Source of the DNA: Thalassotalea sp. HSM 43
GTDB taxonomy: Bacteria > Pseudomonadota > Gammaproteobacteria > Enterobacterales > Alteromonadaceae
Reading direction: 5' to 3'
NCBI RefSeq assembly: GCF_004752005.1
Contig: NZ_CP038493.1
Span: forward strand, 3,682,302-3,746,301
Length of the DNA stretch: 64,000 nt
The notes beneath the pieces were generated by a model. It ran no database searches. It was not told the DNA's origin and saw nothing but the letters and a program-made list of their open reading frames with translations. Every line of letters begins with the position of its first letter. Position 1 is the first letter of the stretch. A program made the position numbers and the translations under genes. Of this stretch, positions 7,704-16,325 are shown one piece after another.

Positions 7704-7916
7704 CATTCGGAGTTATTGTTAGCATTTATTGGTACTAACGCCTAATTGATAATGCGAGCTTATTCACCGATTTTCACGATAGCAATAAACCTTGGTGTTA
7801 TTGGCTTTCATACAATGAATTGATTTGTACAAATGTATAAATTTTTAGTGTTTTTTTGACATTTCTACTGGCTTTACTAATCTTAAATTAGAATAACAAA
7901 AACAAAAGGATAGAAC

Positions 7917-8126
7917 ATGAGTCTAAGATTAGTCACCTTTGCTGTCAGCACTTTAGCGTTGGCGGTATCCTTACATCAAACGGCCATTTACCTTGATATT
8001 TGGTCGAATATTTACGTCGAAACTCTTGCGGCAATATATATGGCTTTTGTGATCACTAAATTGCTTTGCAAAGTCGTGGATAGGCGCCGCGTTGTGGAAA
8101 AGTTGCGAGAAGTACATAAGCACTAG
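7917..8126 (+). CDS. small membrane protein, hypothetical
   Basis: A 69-residue frame with a good ribosome site (AAAGGA about 7 bases upstream of the ATG). Two hydrophobic stretches (LVTFAVSTLALAVSLHQTAIYL and LAAIYMAFVITKLLCKVV) are followed by a basic tail (DRRRVVEKLREVHKH). This is the layout of a small inner-membrane protein with its tail in the cytoplasm. I recognise no family. It stands alone between a terminator and the prp regulatory region. Confidence 0.5.
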   Translation: MSLRLVTFAVSTLALAVSLHQTAIYLDIWSNIYVETLAAIYMAFVITKLLCKVVDRRRVVEKLREVHKH

Positions 8127-8438
8127 AGAGATAGGCGTAACAACGTCTGTGTTGCTTTAAACATATACACACGTTTATCGACTGGCTTACGATAGCGTAA
8201 TCGATCGCTTATTCGATGTTTTGGTCGACAACTTATTCGCTATGTTTGTCGACACTTTGTGCAAAACTGTTATCGGTATGTAGTATCGGATAGTCAGTTT
8301 TTGCCATTATTCTGTGTTATTTCAATCACTCATTCAATCTTTAACCCCACTTAAACGTTTGATTCAAACGCTTGTATGTCGAACAATCTGTCGACGCAAA
8401 CCGCGTTATTATCGTAATTTACCGCTTTTAGTTTATTG

Positions 8439-8450
8439 ATTGTCGACAAT
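8439..8450. promoter_or_regulatory. candidate GntR operator ATTGTCGACAAT (upstream of the promoter)
   Basis: A perfect 12-bp palindrome lying 15 bp upstream of the -35 hexamer of the predicted regulator promoter. It is identical to the copy at 8511-8522. The form TTGTC-GACAA is typical of FCD-type GntR operators. Confidence 0.65.
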
Positions 8451-8465
8451 GTTGCGTTTTAGATA

Positions 8466-8493
8466 TTGACAATATTTGAAATGGGCGTAATAT
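8466..8493 (+). promoter_or_regulatory. predicted sigma-70 promoter of the prp operon
   Basis: TTGACA at 8466-8471 (perfect -35), a 16-bp spacer and TAATAT at 8488-8493 as -10. Transcription would start near 8500, giving a leader of only about 26 nt. Confidence 0.5.
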
Positions 8494-8510
8494 CTGCAAC
8501 TATCTTCTAA

Positions 8511-8522
8511 ATTGTCGACAAT
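8511..8522. promoter_or_regulatory. candidate GntR operator ATTGTCGACAAT abutting the start codon
   Basis: A perfect palindrome, extendable to AAATTGTCGACAATTT (8509-8524). It lies between the predicted transcription start and the ATG at 8526, where a repressor would block transcription. It also takes the place of a Shine-Dalgarno sequence. Confidence 0.65.
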
Positions 8523-8525
8523 TTT

Positions 8526-9206
8526 ATGAATCTAGCAAATCCCGTACAAAAACAAGCGATTACCACAGCCGACAAAGTGTTTGAGTCATTACAACACGAT
8601 ATCGTTGAGGGGCGCATAGAACCGGGCAGTAAAATTTCAGAGCCTGAATTGTCAAAACAATACCAAGTCAGTCGTTCTACTTTACGCGAAGCACTCAACC
8701 GCCTAGAAAAATGTCATCTCATCGAACGCAAAGCCAATGTTGGCTCGCGCGTGGTGGAATGTTCTGTTACGGGCTTGTTAGAAATATATCAAGTGCGTGA
8801 AGCGTTAGAGGGCATGGCTTGTCGCTTGGCGGCGCAAAACATGACCGACCAAGAAATTGAAGACTTGAAACGGGTATTGGCTGTACATGCGGACACCAAA
8901 GAATTGCAAGATGGCATCGCCTACTACCAAGAAGAAGGCGATTTAGATTTTCATTATCGGGTCATCTTAGGCAGCCATAACGCCCAACTGATCACCATAT
9001 TATGCAGCGAGCTTTACCATTTAGTGCGCATGTATCGTTGTCAGTTTGGTATGAATAGTCCGCGAGCCACACGTGCTTTTGATGAACATCGCCACATTTT
9101 GACCGCCATTGCTGAACGTGATGGTGAGTTAGCCGAAATATTGATGCGCCGACATATTGCCGCATCAAGAAAGAACATAGAAAAGAAATTAGAAAAGGAA
9201 TATTAA
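8526..9206 (+). CDS. GntR-family (FCD) transcriptional regulator of the methylcitrate operon
   Basis: A 226-residue DNA-binding repressor. The winged helix is at residues about 12-75 ([31 protein letters not shown], then [14 protein letters not shown]). An all-helical FCD ligand domain follows ([15 protein letters not shown] ... [14 protein letters not shown] ... [15 protein letters not shown]), in which the spaced His and Asp residues are likely metal ligands. The gene is 1 bp upstream of prpB and first in the operon, so it probably senses a methylcitrate-pathway intermediate and represses its own operon through the flanking GTCGAC palindromes. It is not the sigma-54-dependent PrpR of enterobacteria. 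No Shine-Dalgarno precedes the ATG. Confidence 0.9.
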   Translation: MNLANPVQKQAITTADKVFESLQHDIVEGRIEPGSKISEPELSKQYQVSRSTLREALNRLEKCHLIERKANVGSRVVECSVTGLLEIYQVREALEGMACRLAAQNMTDQEIEDLKRVLAVHADTKELQDGIAYYQEEGDLDFHYRVILGSHNAQLITILCSELYHLVRMYRCQFGMNSPRATRAFDEHRHILTAIAERDGELAEILMRRHIAASRKNIEKKLEKEY

Positions 9207-9207
9207 T

Positions 9208-10098
9208 ATGACAGCAAGAATGTCCCCGGGCGCCAAATTTCGTGCCGCCTTAGAAGCGAATAAACCATTACAAATCGTTGGTACGATTAACGCCTATTCA
9301 GCAATGATGGCTGAACAATTAGGTCACCAAGCCATTTACCTTTCTGGTGGCGGTGTTGCCAATGCATCATACGGTTTACCTGATTTGGGCATGACCTCTT
9401 TGAACGATGTTGTTGCTGATGTGCAGCGTATTACATCGGCATCATCATTGCCATTAATGGTTGATATCGACACCGGTTGGGGTGGTGCGTTTAATATTGC
9501 CAAAACCATACGCGATATGGAAAAAGCCGGCGCAGCGGCGGTTCATCTTGAAGACCAAGTGGCGCAAAAGCGTTGTGGTCACCGTCCAAATAAAGAAATT
9601 GTTTCGACAGCTGAAATGGTTGATCGAATCAAAGCCGCCGTTGATGCACGCATCGACAACGATTTCTTCATTATGGCGCGCACCGACTCGTTTGCGCAAG
9701 AAGGACTTGATGCCGCAATCGAACGTGCAAAAGCCTACGTAGCTGCCGGTGCTGACGGTATTTTCGCTGAAGCAATTCAAACCGAAGAACACTACCGTGC
9801 TTTCTCTGAGGCACTTGATGTACCGATTCTTGCCAACATCACTGAATTTGGTAAAACCGAACTTTGGAATCGCGAGCAATTAGGTGAGTGGGGTTGTGCC
9901 ATGGTGCTTTATCCTTTATCGGCATTTCGTGCAATGAACAAAGCAGCCGAACTCGTTTACAAAACTATCTTAGCCGACGGCGACCAAAAAGCCGTTATTG
10001 ATAACATGCAAACTCGCATGGAGTTATACGATTATCTTGGCTATCACGATTACGAGCAAAAGCTTGATTCGTTGTTTGCTGAAGGCAAAAACAAATAA
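9208..10098 (+). CDS. prpB: 2-methylisocitrate lyase
   Basis: Cleaves 2-methylisocitrate to pyruvate and succinate, the last step of the methylcitrate cycle. It is a TIM-barrel enzyme of the isocitrate lyase/PEP mutase superfamily with the loop motif KRCGH at residues 121-125 (catalytic Cys123). Metal-binding acidic residues lie in [10 protein letters not shown] and HLEDQ. At 296 residues it has the usual length. The ATG is preceded by AAAAGGAA. prpC follows 98 bp later. Confidence 0.97.
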   Translation: MTARMSPGAKFRAALEANKPLQIVGTINAYSAMMAEQLGHQAIYLSGGGVANASYGLPDLGMTSLNDVVADVQRITSASSLPLMVDIDTGWGGAFNIAKTIRDMEKAGAAAVHLEDQVAQKRCGHRPNKEIVSTAEMVDRIKAAVDARIDNDFFIMARTDSFAQEGLDAAIERAKAYVAAGADGIFAEAIQTEEHYRAFSEALDVPILANITEFGKTELWNREQLGEWGCAMVLYPLSAFRAMNKAAELVYKTILADGDQKAVIDNMQTRMELYDYLGYHDYEQKLDSLFAEGKNK

Positions 10099-10196
10099 AA
10101 CGCCGTTTCGCGGATGCGAATATGAAATTTAGCCTGGCGCAGTAGCGTCGGGCACTCAAAATACAACAAGAATTAATCTATAACAGGAAGACTATT

Positions 10197-11321
10197 ATGG
10201 TGGACAAGAAATTAGGTGGTGCAGGCCTACGTGGTCAAAGTGCCGGTGAAACAAAACTATGTACAGTCGGTAAATCAGGTACTGGCCTAACGTATTGTGG
10301 TTACGATGTTTCAGACCTAGCTAAAAATGCGACATTTGAAGAAGTTGCTTACTTATTATTCAATGGTGAGCTACCAAATCAGGCGCAACTTGACGCATAC
10401 AAAGCCGAATTGGCACAAATGCGTGATTTACCTCTAGCATTAAAAGAAGTCTTACAGCACATTCCAGCAACGGCGCATCCAATGGATGTTATGCGTACCG
10501 GTGCTTCTTTCCTTGGTAACATCGAACCTGAAGAAAACTTTAGCCAACAGCATCGTGCTGCAAACCGTCTGCTTGCGGCGTTCCCAGCGATCATGACCTA
10601 TTGGTACCGTTATTCTCACGATGGTGTTGAGATTGATTGTGTCACCGATGAAGAGTCTATTGGCGGCCATTTCTTAAAATTACTGACTGGTAAAACACCG
10701 TCGGAATTGCATCGTCGAGTGATCGATGTTTCTCTGATTTTGTATGCTGAGCACGAATTCAATGCCTCTACCTTTACCGCACGCGTTTGTGCCTCAACGT
10801 TATCGGATATGTTCTCATGTATTACCGGCGCTATCGGTTCTTTACGTGGTCCATTGCACGGTGGTGCGAATGAAGCGGCGATGGATATGATTCAAAAATT
10901 TGAATCACCAGAAGATGCCAAACTGCAAATGGCTGGTATGCTTGAGCGCAAAGAAAAAATCATGGGTTTTGGTCACGCTGTTTACCGCACATCTGACCCG
11001 CGCAATACCATCATTAAAGCTTGGTCAGAAAAATTGGCTCAGGAGTTTGGTGACAGTTCACTGTATGACATTTCTGTTGCATGTGAAGAATTTATGTGGG
11101 ATAGCAAAAAATTATTCTGTAATGCTGATTTTTTCCATGCCTCGGCATACCATTTTATGGGCATCCCGACCAAATTGTTCACACCGATTTTTGTGTGTTC
11201 ACGATTAACCGGTTGGGCAGCGCATGTCATGGAACAACGTGACAATAACCGTATTATTCGCCCAAGTGCTGATTACATTGGTGCTGAGCCGCGCACCGTT
11301 GCACCAATCGCCGAGCGATAA
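10197..11321 (+). CDS. prpC: 2-methylcitrate synthase
   Basis: Condenses propionyl-CoA with oxaloacetate. The N-terminus (KKLGGAGLRGQSAGETKLCTVG) is diagnostic for PrpC against citrate synthase. Catalytic His residues lie in LHGGANEAA (H221) and MGFGHAVYR (H260), and the catalytic Asp is in FCNADFFHASAY. The 374-residue length is normal. AGGAAG lies about 7 bases upstream of the start. Pathway context with prpB, acnD and prpF settles the substrate. Confidence 0.97.
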   Translation: MVDKKLGGAGLRGQSAGETKLCTVGKSGTGLTYCGYDVSDLAKNATFEEVAYLLFNGELPNQAQLDAYKAELAQMRDLPLALKEVLQHIPATAHPMDVMRTGASFLGNIEPEENFSQQHRAANRLLAAFPAIMTYWYRYSHDGVEIDCVTDEESIGGHFLKLLTGKTPSELHRRVIDVSLILYAEHEFNASTFTARVCASTLSDMFSCITGAIGSLRGPLHGGANEAAMDMIQKFESPEDAKLQMAGMLERKEKIMGFGHAVYRTSDPRNTIIKAWSEKLAQEFGDSSLYDISVACEEFMWDSKKLFCNADFFHASAYHFMGIPTKLFTPIFVCSRLTGWAAHVMEQRDNNRIIRPSADYIGAEPRTVAPIAER

Positions 11322-11362
11322 AAATATGTGCTGTTAACATAAGGCAGCACGCAGCAAATTAT

Positions 11363-11385
11363 AGGGGAGATCGACGATTTCCCCT
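11363..11385 (+). other. stem-loop between prpC and acnD
   Basis: A 9-bp stem (AGGGGAGAT with ATTTCCCCT, one G-T pair) around a CGACG loop, followed by only three T. It lies about 15 bp upstream of acnD. It could be a weak attenuator or an mRNA stability element; there is no proof of function. Confidence 0.5.
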
Positions 11386-11399
11386 TTACTCATCTATTC

Positions 11400-14015
11400 A
11401 TGGATATTGATATGAATTACCAATACCGCAAACCGTTAGCGAACGCCAATATTGATTTCTTCGACACACGTGAAGCTGTTGAAGCACTGAAACCTGGCAG
11501 TTACGATACCTTGCCATACACCTCAAAAGTACTGGCAGAACAGTTGGTTCGTAAATGTGACCCAAATACCTTAAACGATTGTTTACTACAGATTATTGAA
11601 CGCAAACGTGATCTCGACTTTCCTTGGTATCCAGCGCGTGTCGTTTGTCATGATATTTTAGGGCAAACCGCGTTAGTTGACCTTGCTGGTCTGCGCGACG
11701 CCATTGCCGATAAAGGCGGTGATCCGGCGAAAGTAAACCCGGTTGTACCGACACAGCTTATTGTCGACCATTCATTGGCTGTTGAAGCACCAGGCTTTGA
11801 TCCGCAAGCATTTGATAAAAACCGTGCCATTGAAGATCGTCGTAACGAAGACCGTTTCCATTTTATCGAGTGGACCAAAACTGCGTTTGAAAATGTCGAT
11901 GTGATCCCTGCGGGTAACGGCATTATGCATCAAATCAACTTAGAGAAAATGTCACCGGTTATTCAAGCCCGCGATGGTGTTGCTTACCCTGATACGTGTG
12001 TTGGTACCGACTCGCACACACCGCATGTTGATGCCTTGGGGGTAATCGCTATCGGTGTTGGTGGTCTAGAAGCAGAAACCGTCATGTTGGGTCGTCCATC
12101 GATGATGCGTTTACCGGACATTGTCGGCGTAAAATTGGTCGGGCATCGTAACCCGGGTATTACGGCGACCGATATCGTTTTGGCGATTACCGAGTTCTTA
12201 CGTCAACAACGTGTTGTATCAAGTTATCTTGAGTTTTTCGGTGACGGTGCCCGTCAATTGACCATTGGTGACAGAGCAACCATATCAAACATGACACCAG
12301 AATTTGGTGCGTCAGCAGGTATGTTCTACATTGATGAGCAAACCATTGATTACTTAAAACTAACCGGCCGCGACTCAGAGCAAGTAGCCTTAGTTGAAAA
12401 CTATGCCAAAGCCACGGGGTTGTGGGCCGACGGTATGCAAAACGCTGAATATGAGCGTGTGTTGGAATTTGATTTATCGACGGTTGTTCGTAACATGGCG
12501 GGTCCATCGAACCCGCATCGTCGTCTGCCTACATCGGCGCTAGCTGAGCGTGAAATTGCTGGCGAATGGCAAGAGCCTGATTTACAAAATTGGCAGGGCA
12601 ATATGCCTGATGGTGCCTGTATTATTGCTGCCATCACCAGTTGTACTAACACCTCAAACCCACGTAACGTCATTGCCGCAGCGCTTGTTGCCAAACGTGC
12701 AAATGAACTGGGGCTCGTGCGCAAACCATGGGTGAAAACATCGTTCGCACCGGGTTCAAAAGTCATAAAGTTGTACCTTGAAGAAGCAGGTCTATTACCT
12801 GAACTTGAAAAACTTGGTTTTGGTATTGTCGGTTACGCCTGTACAACCTGTAATGGTATGTCTGGCGCTCTAGACCCGACAATTCAACAAGAAGTGATCG
12901 AGCGCGATTTATATTCGACCGCTGTACTATCGGGTAATCGTAACTTTGATGGTCGTATTCACCCTTATGCAAAACAAGCGTTTTTGGCGTCTCCACCTTT
13001 GGTCGTCGCTTATGCCATCGCCGGTACGGTGCGTTTTGATATTGAAAAAGACGTATTGGGTAAAGACGACAACGGCAATGATATTGTCTTGAAAGACTTG
13101 TGGCCATCGGATGAAGAGATTGACGCGATTGTTCGTGCTTGTGTTAAACCAGAGCAGTTCAAAAAAGTATATCAACCAATGTTTGAAATTCGCAATGTCG
13201 ACAGTGCGGAAAGCCCACTATACGACTGGCGTGAGATGAGCACGTATATTCGTCGTCCGCCATATTGGGAAGGAGCATTGGCCGGTGAGCGCAGCATGAA
13301 AGGCATGCGTCCATTAGCGGTTCTTGGTGACAACATCACCACCGATCACTTGTCACCGTCGAACGCTATTTTAGCATCAAGCGCAGCTGGCGAGTACTTG
13401 GCTAAAATGGGCTTACCTGAAGAAGACTTTAACTCGTACGCCACGCACCGTGGTGATCACTTAACGGCACAGCGCGCAACGTTTGCTAATCCAAAACTGC
13501 TTAATGAAATGGTGCGTGATGAAAACGGCGACATTATGCAAGGCTCTTACGCTCGTATCGAGCCAGAAGGGCAGCAAAGTCGTATGTGGGAAGCGATCGA
13601 AACCTATATGCAACGCAATCAGCCTTTGATCATTATTGCCGGTGCTGATTACGGTCAGGGTTCTTCACGAGATTGGGCCGCCAAAGGGGTTCGTCTTGCT
13701 GGCGTACAAACCATCGTTGCTGAAGGTTTTGAACGTATTCACCGCACCAACTTGGTCGGTATGGGTGTATTGCCATTAGAGTTTACCGCGGGTGATACTC
13801 GTAACACTTATCACATTGACGGTAGTGAAACTTTTGATGTCATCGGCACACCAGCGCCTGGTGCACCAATGCGCGTTGTAATGACTCGCCAAAATGGTGA
13901 AACGGTAGAAATCGCGGTTAAGTGTCGTTTAGACACCGCCGAAGAAGTGTCTGTATACAATGCCGGTGGTGTATTGCAAAAGTTTGCCCAAGACTTCTTA
14001 GAATCTAACGCCTAG
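11400..14015 (+). CDS. acnD: 2-methylcitrate dehydratase, Fe-S dependent (AcnD)
   Basis: Aconitase-family enzyme that dehydrates 2-methylcitrate to 2-methyl-trans-aconitate, which PrpF then isomerises. An N-terminal aconitase catalytic domain carries [4Fe-4S] ligands in TSCTNTSNP and CTTCNG, and the swivel domain is C-terminal (GSSRDWAAKG). The 871-residue length fits AcnD. Replacement of prpD by acnD plus prpF is a known variant. An in-frame ATG at 11412 (MNYQYRKPL) with GGAT upstream is the better start by family comparison; the given one adds four residues. Confidence 0.96.
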   Translation: MDIDMNYQYRKPLANANIDFFDTREAVEALKPGSYDTLPYTSKVLAEQLVRKCDPNTLNDCLLQIIERKRDLDFPWYPARVVCHDILGQTALVDLAGLRDAIADKGGDPAKVNPVVPTQLIVDHSLAVEAPGFDPQAFDKNRAIEDRRNEDRFHFIEWTKTAFENVDVIPAGNGIMHQINLEKMSPVIQARDGVAYPDTCVGTDSHTPHVDALGVIAIGVGGLEAETVMLGRPSMMRLPDIVGVKLVGHRNPGITATDIVLAITEFLRQQRVVSSYLEFFGDGARQLTIGDRATISNMTPEFGASAGMFYIDEQTIDYLKLTGRDSEQVALVENYAKATGLWADGMQNAEYERVLEFDLSTVVRNMAGPSNPHRRLPTSALAEREIAGEWQEPDLQNWQGNMPDGACIIAAITSCTNTSNPRNVIAAALVAKRANELGLVRKPWVKTSFAPGSKVIKLYLEEAGLLPELEKLGFGIVGYACTTCNGMSGALDPTIQQEVIERDLYSTAVLSGNRNFDGRIHPYAKQAFLASPPLVVAYAIAGTVRFDIEKDVLGKDDNGNDIVLKDLWPSDEEIDAIVRACVKPEQFKKVYQPMFEIRNVDSAESPLYDWREMSTYIRRPPYWEGALAGERSMKGMRPLAVLGDNITTDHLSPSNAILASSAAGEYLAKMGLPEEDFNSYATHRGDHLTAQRATFANPKLLNEMVRDENGDIMQGSYARIEPEGQQSRMWEAIETYMQRNQPLIIIAGADYGQGSSRDWAAKGVRLAGVQTIVAEGFERIHRTNLVGMGVLPLEFTAGDTRNTYHIDGSETFDVIGTPAPGAPMRVVMTRQNGETVEIAVKCRLDTAEEVSVYNAGGVLQKFAQDFLESNA

Positions 14016-14140
14016 ACGTTTATTTTCTTTGCGAGCTGTGTTGGATATGCTCACCTAGGGTACTAGGCTGCGCATTTCCGCCTTGCTCTTAGAAGCAAAT
14101 AATTCGCCTAATCGTCAAATTCTGATACAAAACTAAGAAT

Positions 14141-14164
14141 AAACGGTGAGGAAACTCGCCGTTT
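14141..14164 (+). other. stem-loop with GAAA tetraloop upstream of prpF
   Basis: A 10-bp stem (AAACGGTGAG with CTCGCCGTTT, one wobble) closed by GAAA, with no T run. It sits in a 174-bp gap, just before the prpF ribosome site AAAGGAGAGAG. Without a T tail it is more likely an mRNA processing or stability element than a terminator. Confidence 0.5.
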
Positions 14165-14189
14165 GTATAATAACTAAAAGGAGAGAGCC

Positions 14190-15368
14190 ATGGCTCATGT
14201 TCCTCAAGTAAAAATTCCAGCAACCTATATGCGCGGTGGTACCTCAAAAGGGGTGTTTTTCAACCTAACCGACTTGCCTGAACGTTGTCAGGTTGCGGGT
14301 GCTGCGCGCGACAACATGCTGTTGCGCGTCATTGGCAGCCCAGATCCTTACGGCAAGCAAACCGATGGTATGGGTGGGGCTACGTCGAGTACCAGCAAAA
14401 CCGTTATCTTGGCGAAAAGTGAAAAGGCTGATCATGATGTCGATTACTTGTTCGGCCAGGTGTCGATTGATAAAGCGTTTGTCGATTGGTCGGGAAATTG
14501 CGGTAACTTAACCGCAGCGGTTGGTAGCTTTGCGATATACTCGGGTTTAGTCGCTGCCGAGCGTGTGCCAGAAAATGGTGTTGCGACAGTACGTATTTGG
14601 CAAGCCAATATCAACAAAACCATCATTGCTAAAGTACCAATGGTAAATGGCGACGTGCAAGAAACCGGTGATTTTGAATTAGATGGCGTCACCTTTCCTG
14701 CTGCCGAAGTACCGGTGGAGTTTGTTGCCCCTGTCGATCCAAATGAAGCCATGTTTCCAACCGGTAATATTGTTGATGAATTGCATGTACCAGACGTTGG
14801 CACCTTTCAAGCAACAATGATCACCGCTGGGATCCCAACCATCTTCCTTAATGCAGAAGAATTAGGCTTTAGCGGCAGTGAACTGCAAGATGATATCAAC
14901 AACAGTGATGAGATCCTCAACCGTTTTGAAACCATCCGTGCCTATGGTGCGATTAAGATGGGGTTAATCAATGACGTTGCAGAAGCAGTATCACGACAAC
15001 ACACACCAAAAGTTGCCTTTGTCGCACCGGCAAAAGCCTATAAAGCCTCAAGTGGTAAAAACGTTAGCGTAAATGACATCGACTTAAATGTTCGTGCCTT
15101 GTCTATGGGCAAATTGCACCACGCCATGATGGGCACGGCTGCTGTTGCTATCGGCACCGCAGGAGCAATACCTGGCACGCTAGTGAATATTGCCGCAGGT
15201 GGCGGTGAACGTCAGTTTGTCACCTTTGGTCACCCATCGGGCACGTTAAAGGTCGGCGCACAAGCAAGTTGTGTTGATGATCGCTGGCAAGTCGATAAAG
15301 CCATCATGAGTCGCAGCGCTCGTATTTTGATGGAAGGCTGGGTTCGTATACCAGGTGATTGTTTTTAA
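14190..15368 (+). CDS. prpF: 2-methylaconitate cis-trans isomerase
   Basis: Isomerase of the diaminopimelate-epimerase fold that works with AcnD: it turns 2-methyl-trans-aconitate into the cis form, which aconitase then hydrates. Family segments are IPATYMRGGTSKGVFF at the N-terminus, GNCGNLTAAVG and the C-terminal GGGERQFVTFGHPSGTLKVGA. The 392-residue length is typical. A strong ribosome site (AAAGGAGAGAG) precedes the ATG. It is the last gene of the operon; prpE, for propionyl-CoA formation, is not in this window. Confidence 0.96.
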   Translation: MAHVPQVKIPATYMRGGTSKGVFFNLTDLPERCQVAGAARDNMLLRVIGSPDPYGKQTDGMGGATSSTSKTVILAKSEKADHDVDYLFGQVSIDKAFVDWSGNCGNLTAAVGSFAIYSGLVAAERVPENGVATVRIWQANINKTIIAKVPMVNGDVQETGDFELDGVTFPAAEVPVEFVAPVDPNEAMFPTGNIVDELHVPDVGTFQATMITAGIPTIFLNAEELGFSGSELQDDINNSDEILNRFETIRAYGAIKMGLINDVAEAVSRQHTPKVAFVAPAKAYKASSGKNVSVNDIDLNVRALSMGKLHHAMMGTAAVAIGTAGAIPGTLVNIAAGGGERQFVTFGHPSGTLKVGAQASCVDDRWQVDKAIMSRSARILMEGWVRIPGDCF

Positions 15369-15423
15369 AATGTTTTAAAAGAGCTTGGCGCTTGCTAAAC
15401 TCTACAACAATGCTAAACAAGTG

Positions 15424-15452
15424 AAAGGGTTGGCTGAGGCTAACCCTTTTTA
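15424..15452 (+). terminator. terminator of the prp operon
   Basis: A stem AAAGGGTTGGC / GCTAACCCTTT (one G-T) with loop TGAG and a T-rich tail, 55 bp after prpF. Confidence 0.85.
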
Positions 15453-15506
15453 TTATTCAAATCTTTGCTAAGGTCTTATAGCATAGAGCAACTTAATTAA
15501 CGGCCC

Positions 15507-16325
15507 ATGACCACAATAAATAACGTTTTCACATCTTTGCCCGAACATCAAAACAAAGAAATCATAGAAACCCTTCTAGAAATGGGGCCTAGCAACACGG
15601 GCCACAATCAACTTAAGATCGAACGCATTATTTCAAATGGCGAATGTTCTGCCGATGGATATTGGTATCAGCAGCAACAAGATGAGTGGGTTATTGTGCT
15701 AAATGGCCATGGCGTGCTGGAGTTTGAGTCTGGTGAAACCGTCACCTTAGGTAAAGGCGATTATTGTTTTATTAAATCTGGCTTAAAACACCGAGTCGCG
15801 AAAACCAGTCAAACTGAAACCACTTTGTGGTTAGCTGTACATTATTTTTCAGACAATAACAGCGCAGCGGAAAAATCGTCACACCATTGTCATATTGAGT
15901 CCATATCCTTGGAGCAGGCGGCACATTTACTTAGCAATATTCCAGAGCTTGCCGCTGAGCCAAAAATTGATGCAGAGTATTTACGCAATCGCATTGGTAA
16001 CGAATCCTTCTTGGCCCTAGCTGCTTATGTAGACGAGCAGCCGGTTGCGGTAAAAGTGGGTTATCAGCTTAATCAAAATGTGTTTTACAGTTGGTTGGGC
16101 GGCGTAGACCCCGAATATCGTAAATTGGGGTTGGCGCAAAGTTTACTGAGTTATCAAGAGACCTGGGTCGAGCAACAAGGCTATAAACAATTACGGGTCA
16201 AATCGATGAACATATACCCGATGATGATGCAGTTCCTATTGAAAAATGGCTATAAAATAAGTGGCTATCAGGGGAACTCGGGATTAGATGACGCGAAAAT
16301 AATGTTCCATAAATCGTTTCAATAA
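15507..16325 (+). CDS. cupin-GNAT acetyltransferase fusion protein
   Basis: A 272-residue two-domain protein. Residues about 25-112 form a cupin: a Trp/Glu-containing first motif (YWYQQQQDEWVIVLNG, where the usual HxH is degenerate), then GDYCFIKSGLKHRV with the conserved late His. Residues about 130-272 form a GNAT N-acetyltransferase. SWLGGVDPEYRKLGLAQSLL is the acetyl-CoA-binding motif A, and LRVKSMNIYPMMMQFLLKNGYKISG is motif B. One small cytosolic protein would thus join a small-molecule sensor or binding domain to an acetyltransferase. The substrate is unknown. Its stop overlaps the next start. Confidence 0.85.
   Translation: MTTINNVFTSLPEHQNKEIIETLLEMGPSNTGHNQLKIERIISNGECSADGYWYQQQQDEWVIVLNGHGVLEFESGETVTLGKGDYCFIKSGLKHRVAKTSQTETTLWLAVHYFSDNNSAAEKSSHHCHIESISLEQAAHLLSNIPELAAEPKIDAEYLRNRIGNESFLALAAYVDEQPVAVKVGYQLNQNVFYSWLGGVDPEYRKLGLAQSLLSYQETWVEQQGYKQLRVKSMNIYPMMMQFLLKNGYKISGYQGNSGLDDAKIMFHKSFQ

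Larger units (their letters stand above)
8127..8525. promoter_or_regulatory. prp upstream region with clustered GTCGAC palindromes
   Basis: About 400 bp without a gene. GTCGAC cores occur at 8224-8229, 8248-8253, 8390-8395, 8442-8447 and 8514-8519, with a near copy GTCGAA at 8378. The last two are full ATTGTCGACAAT palindromes. The clustering upstream of a GntR gene suggests several operators for that regulator. Operator assignment is inference; the repeats themselves are directly visible. Confidence 0.6.

Noticed and set aside
8127-8525. Hidden small gene upstream of the GntR regulator
   Set aside because: No frame with a start, ribosome site and plausible composition; the region is better explained as regulatory DNA.
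9461-9879. Overlapping open frames inside prpB on both strands
   Set aside because: Shadows of a highly biased coding sequence; no ribosome sites, and compositions are unlike real proteins.
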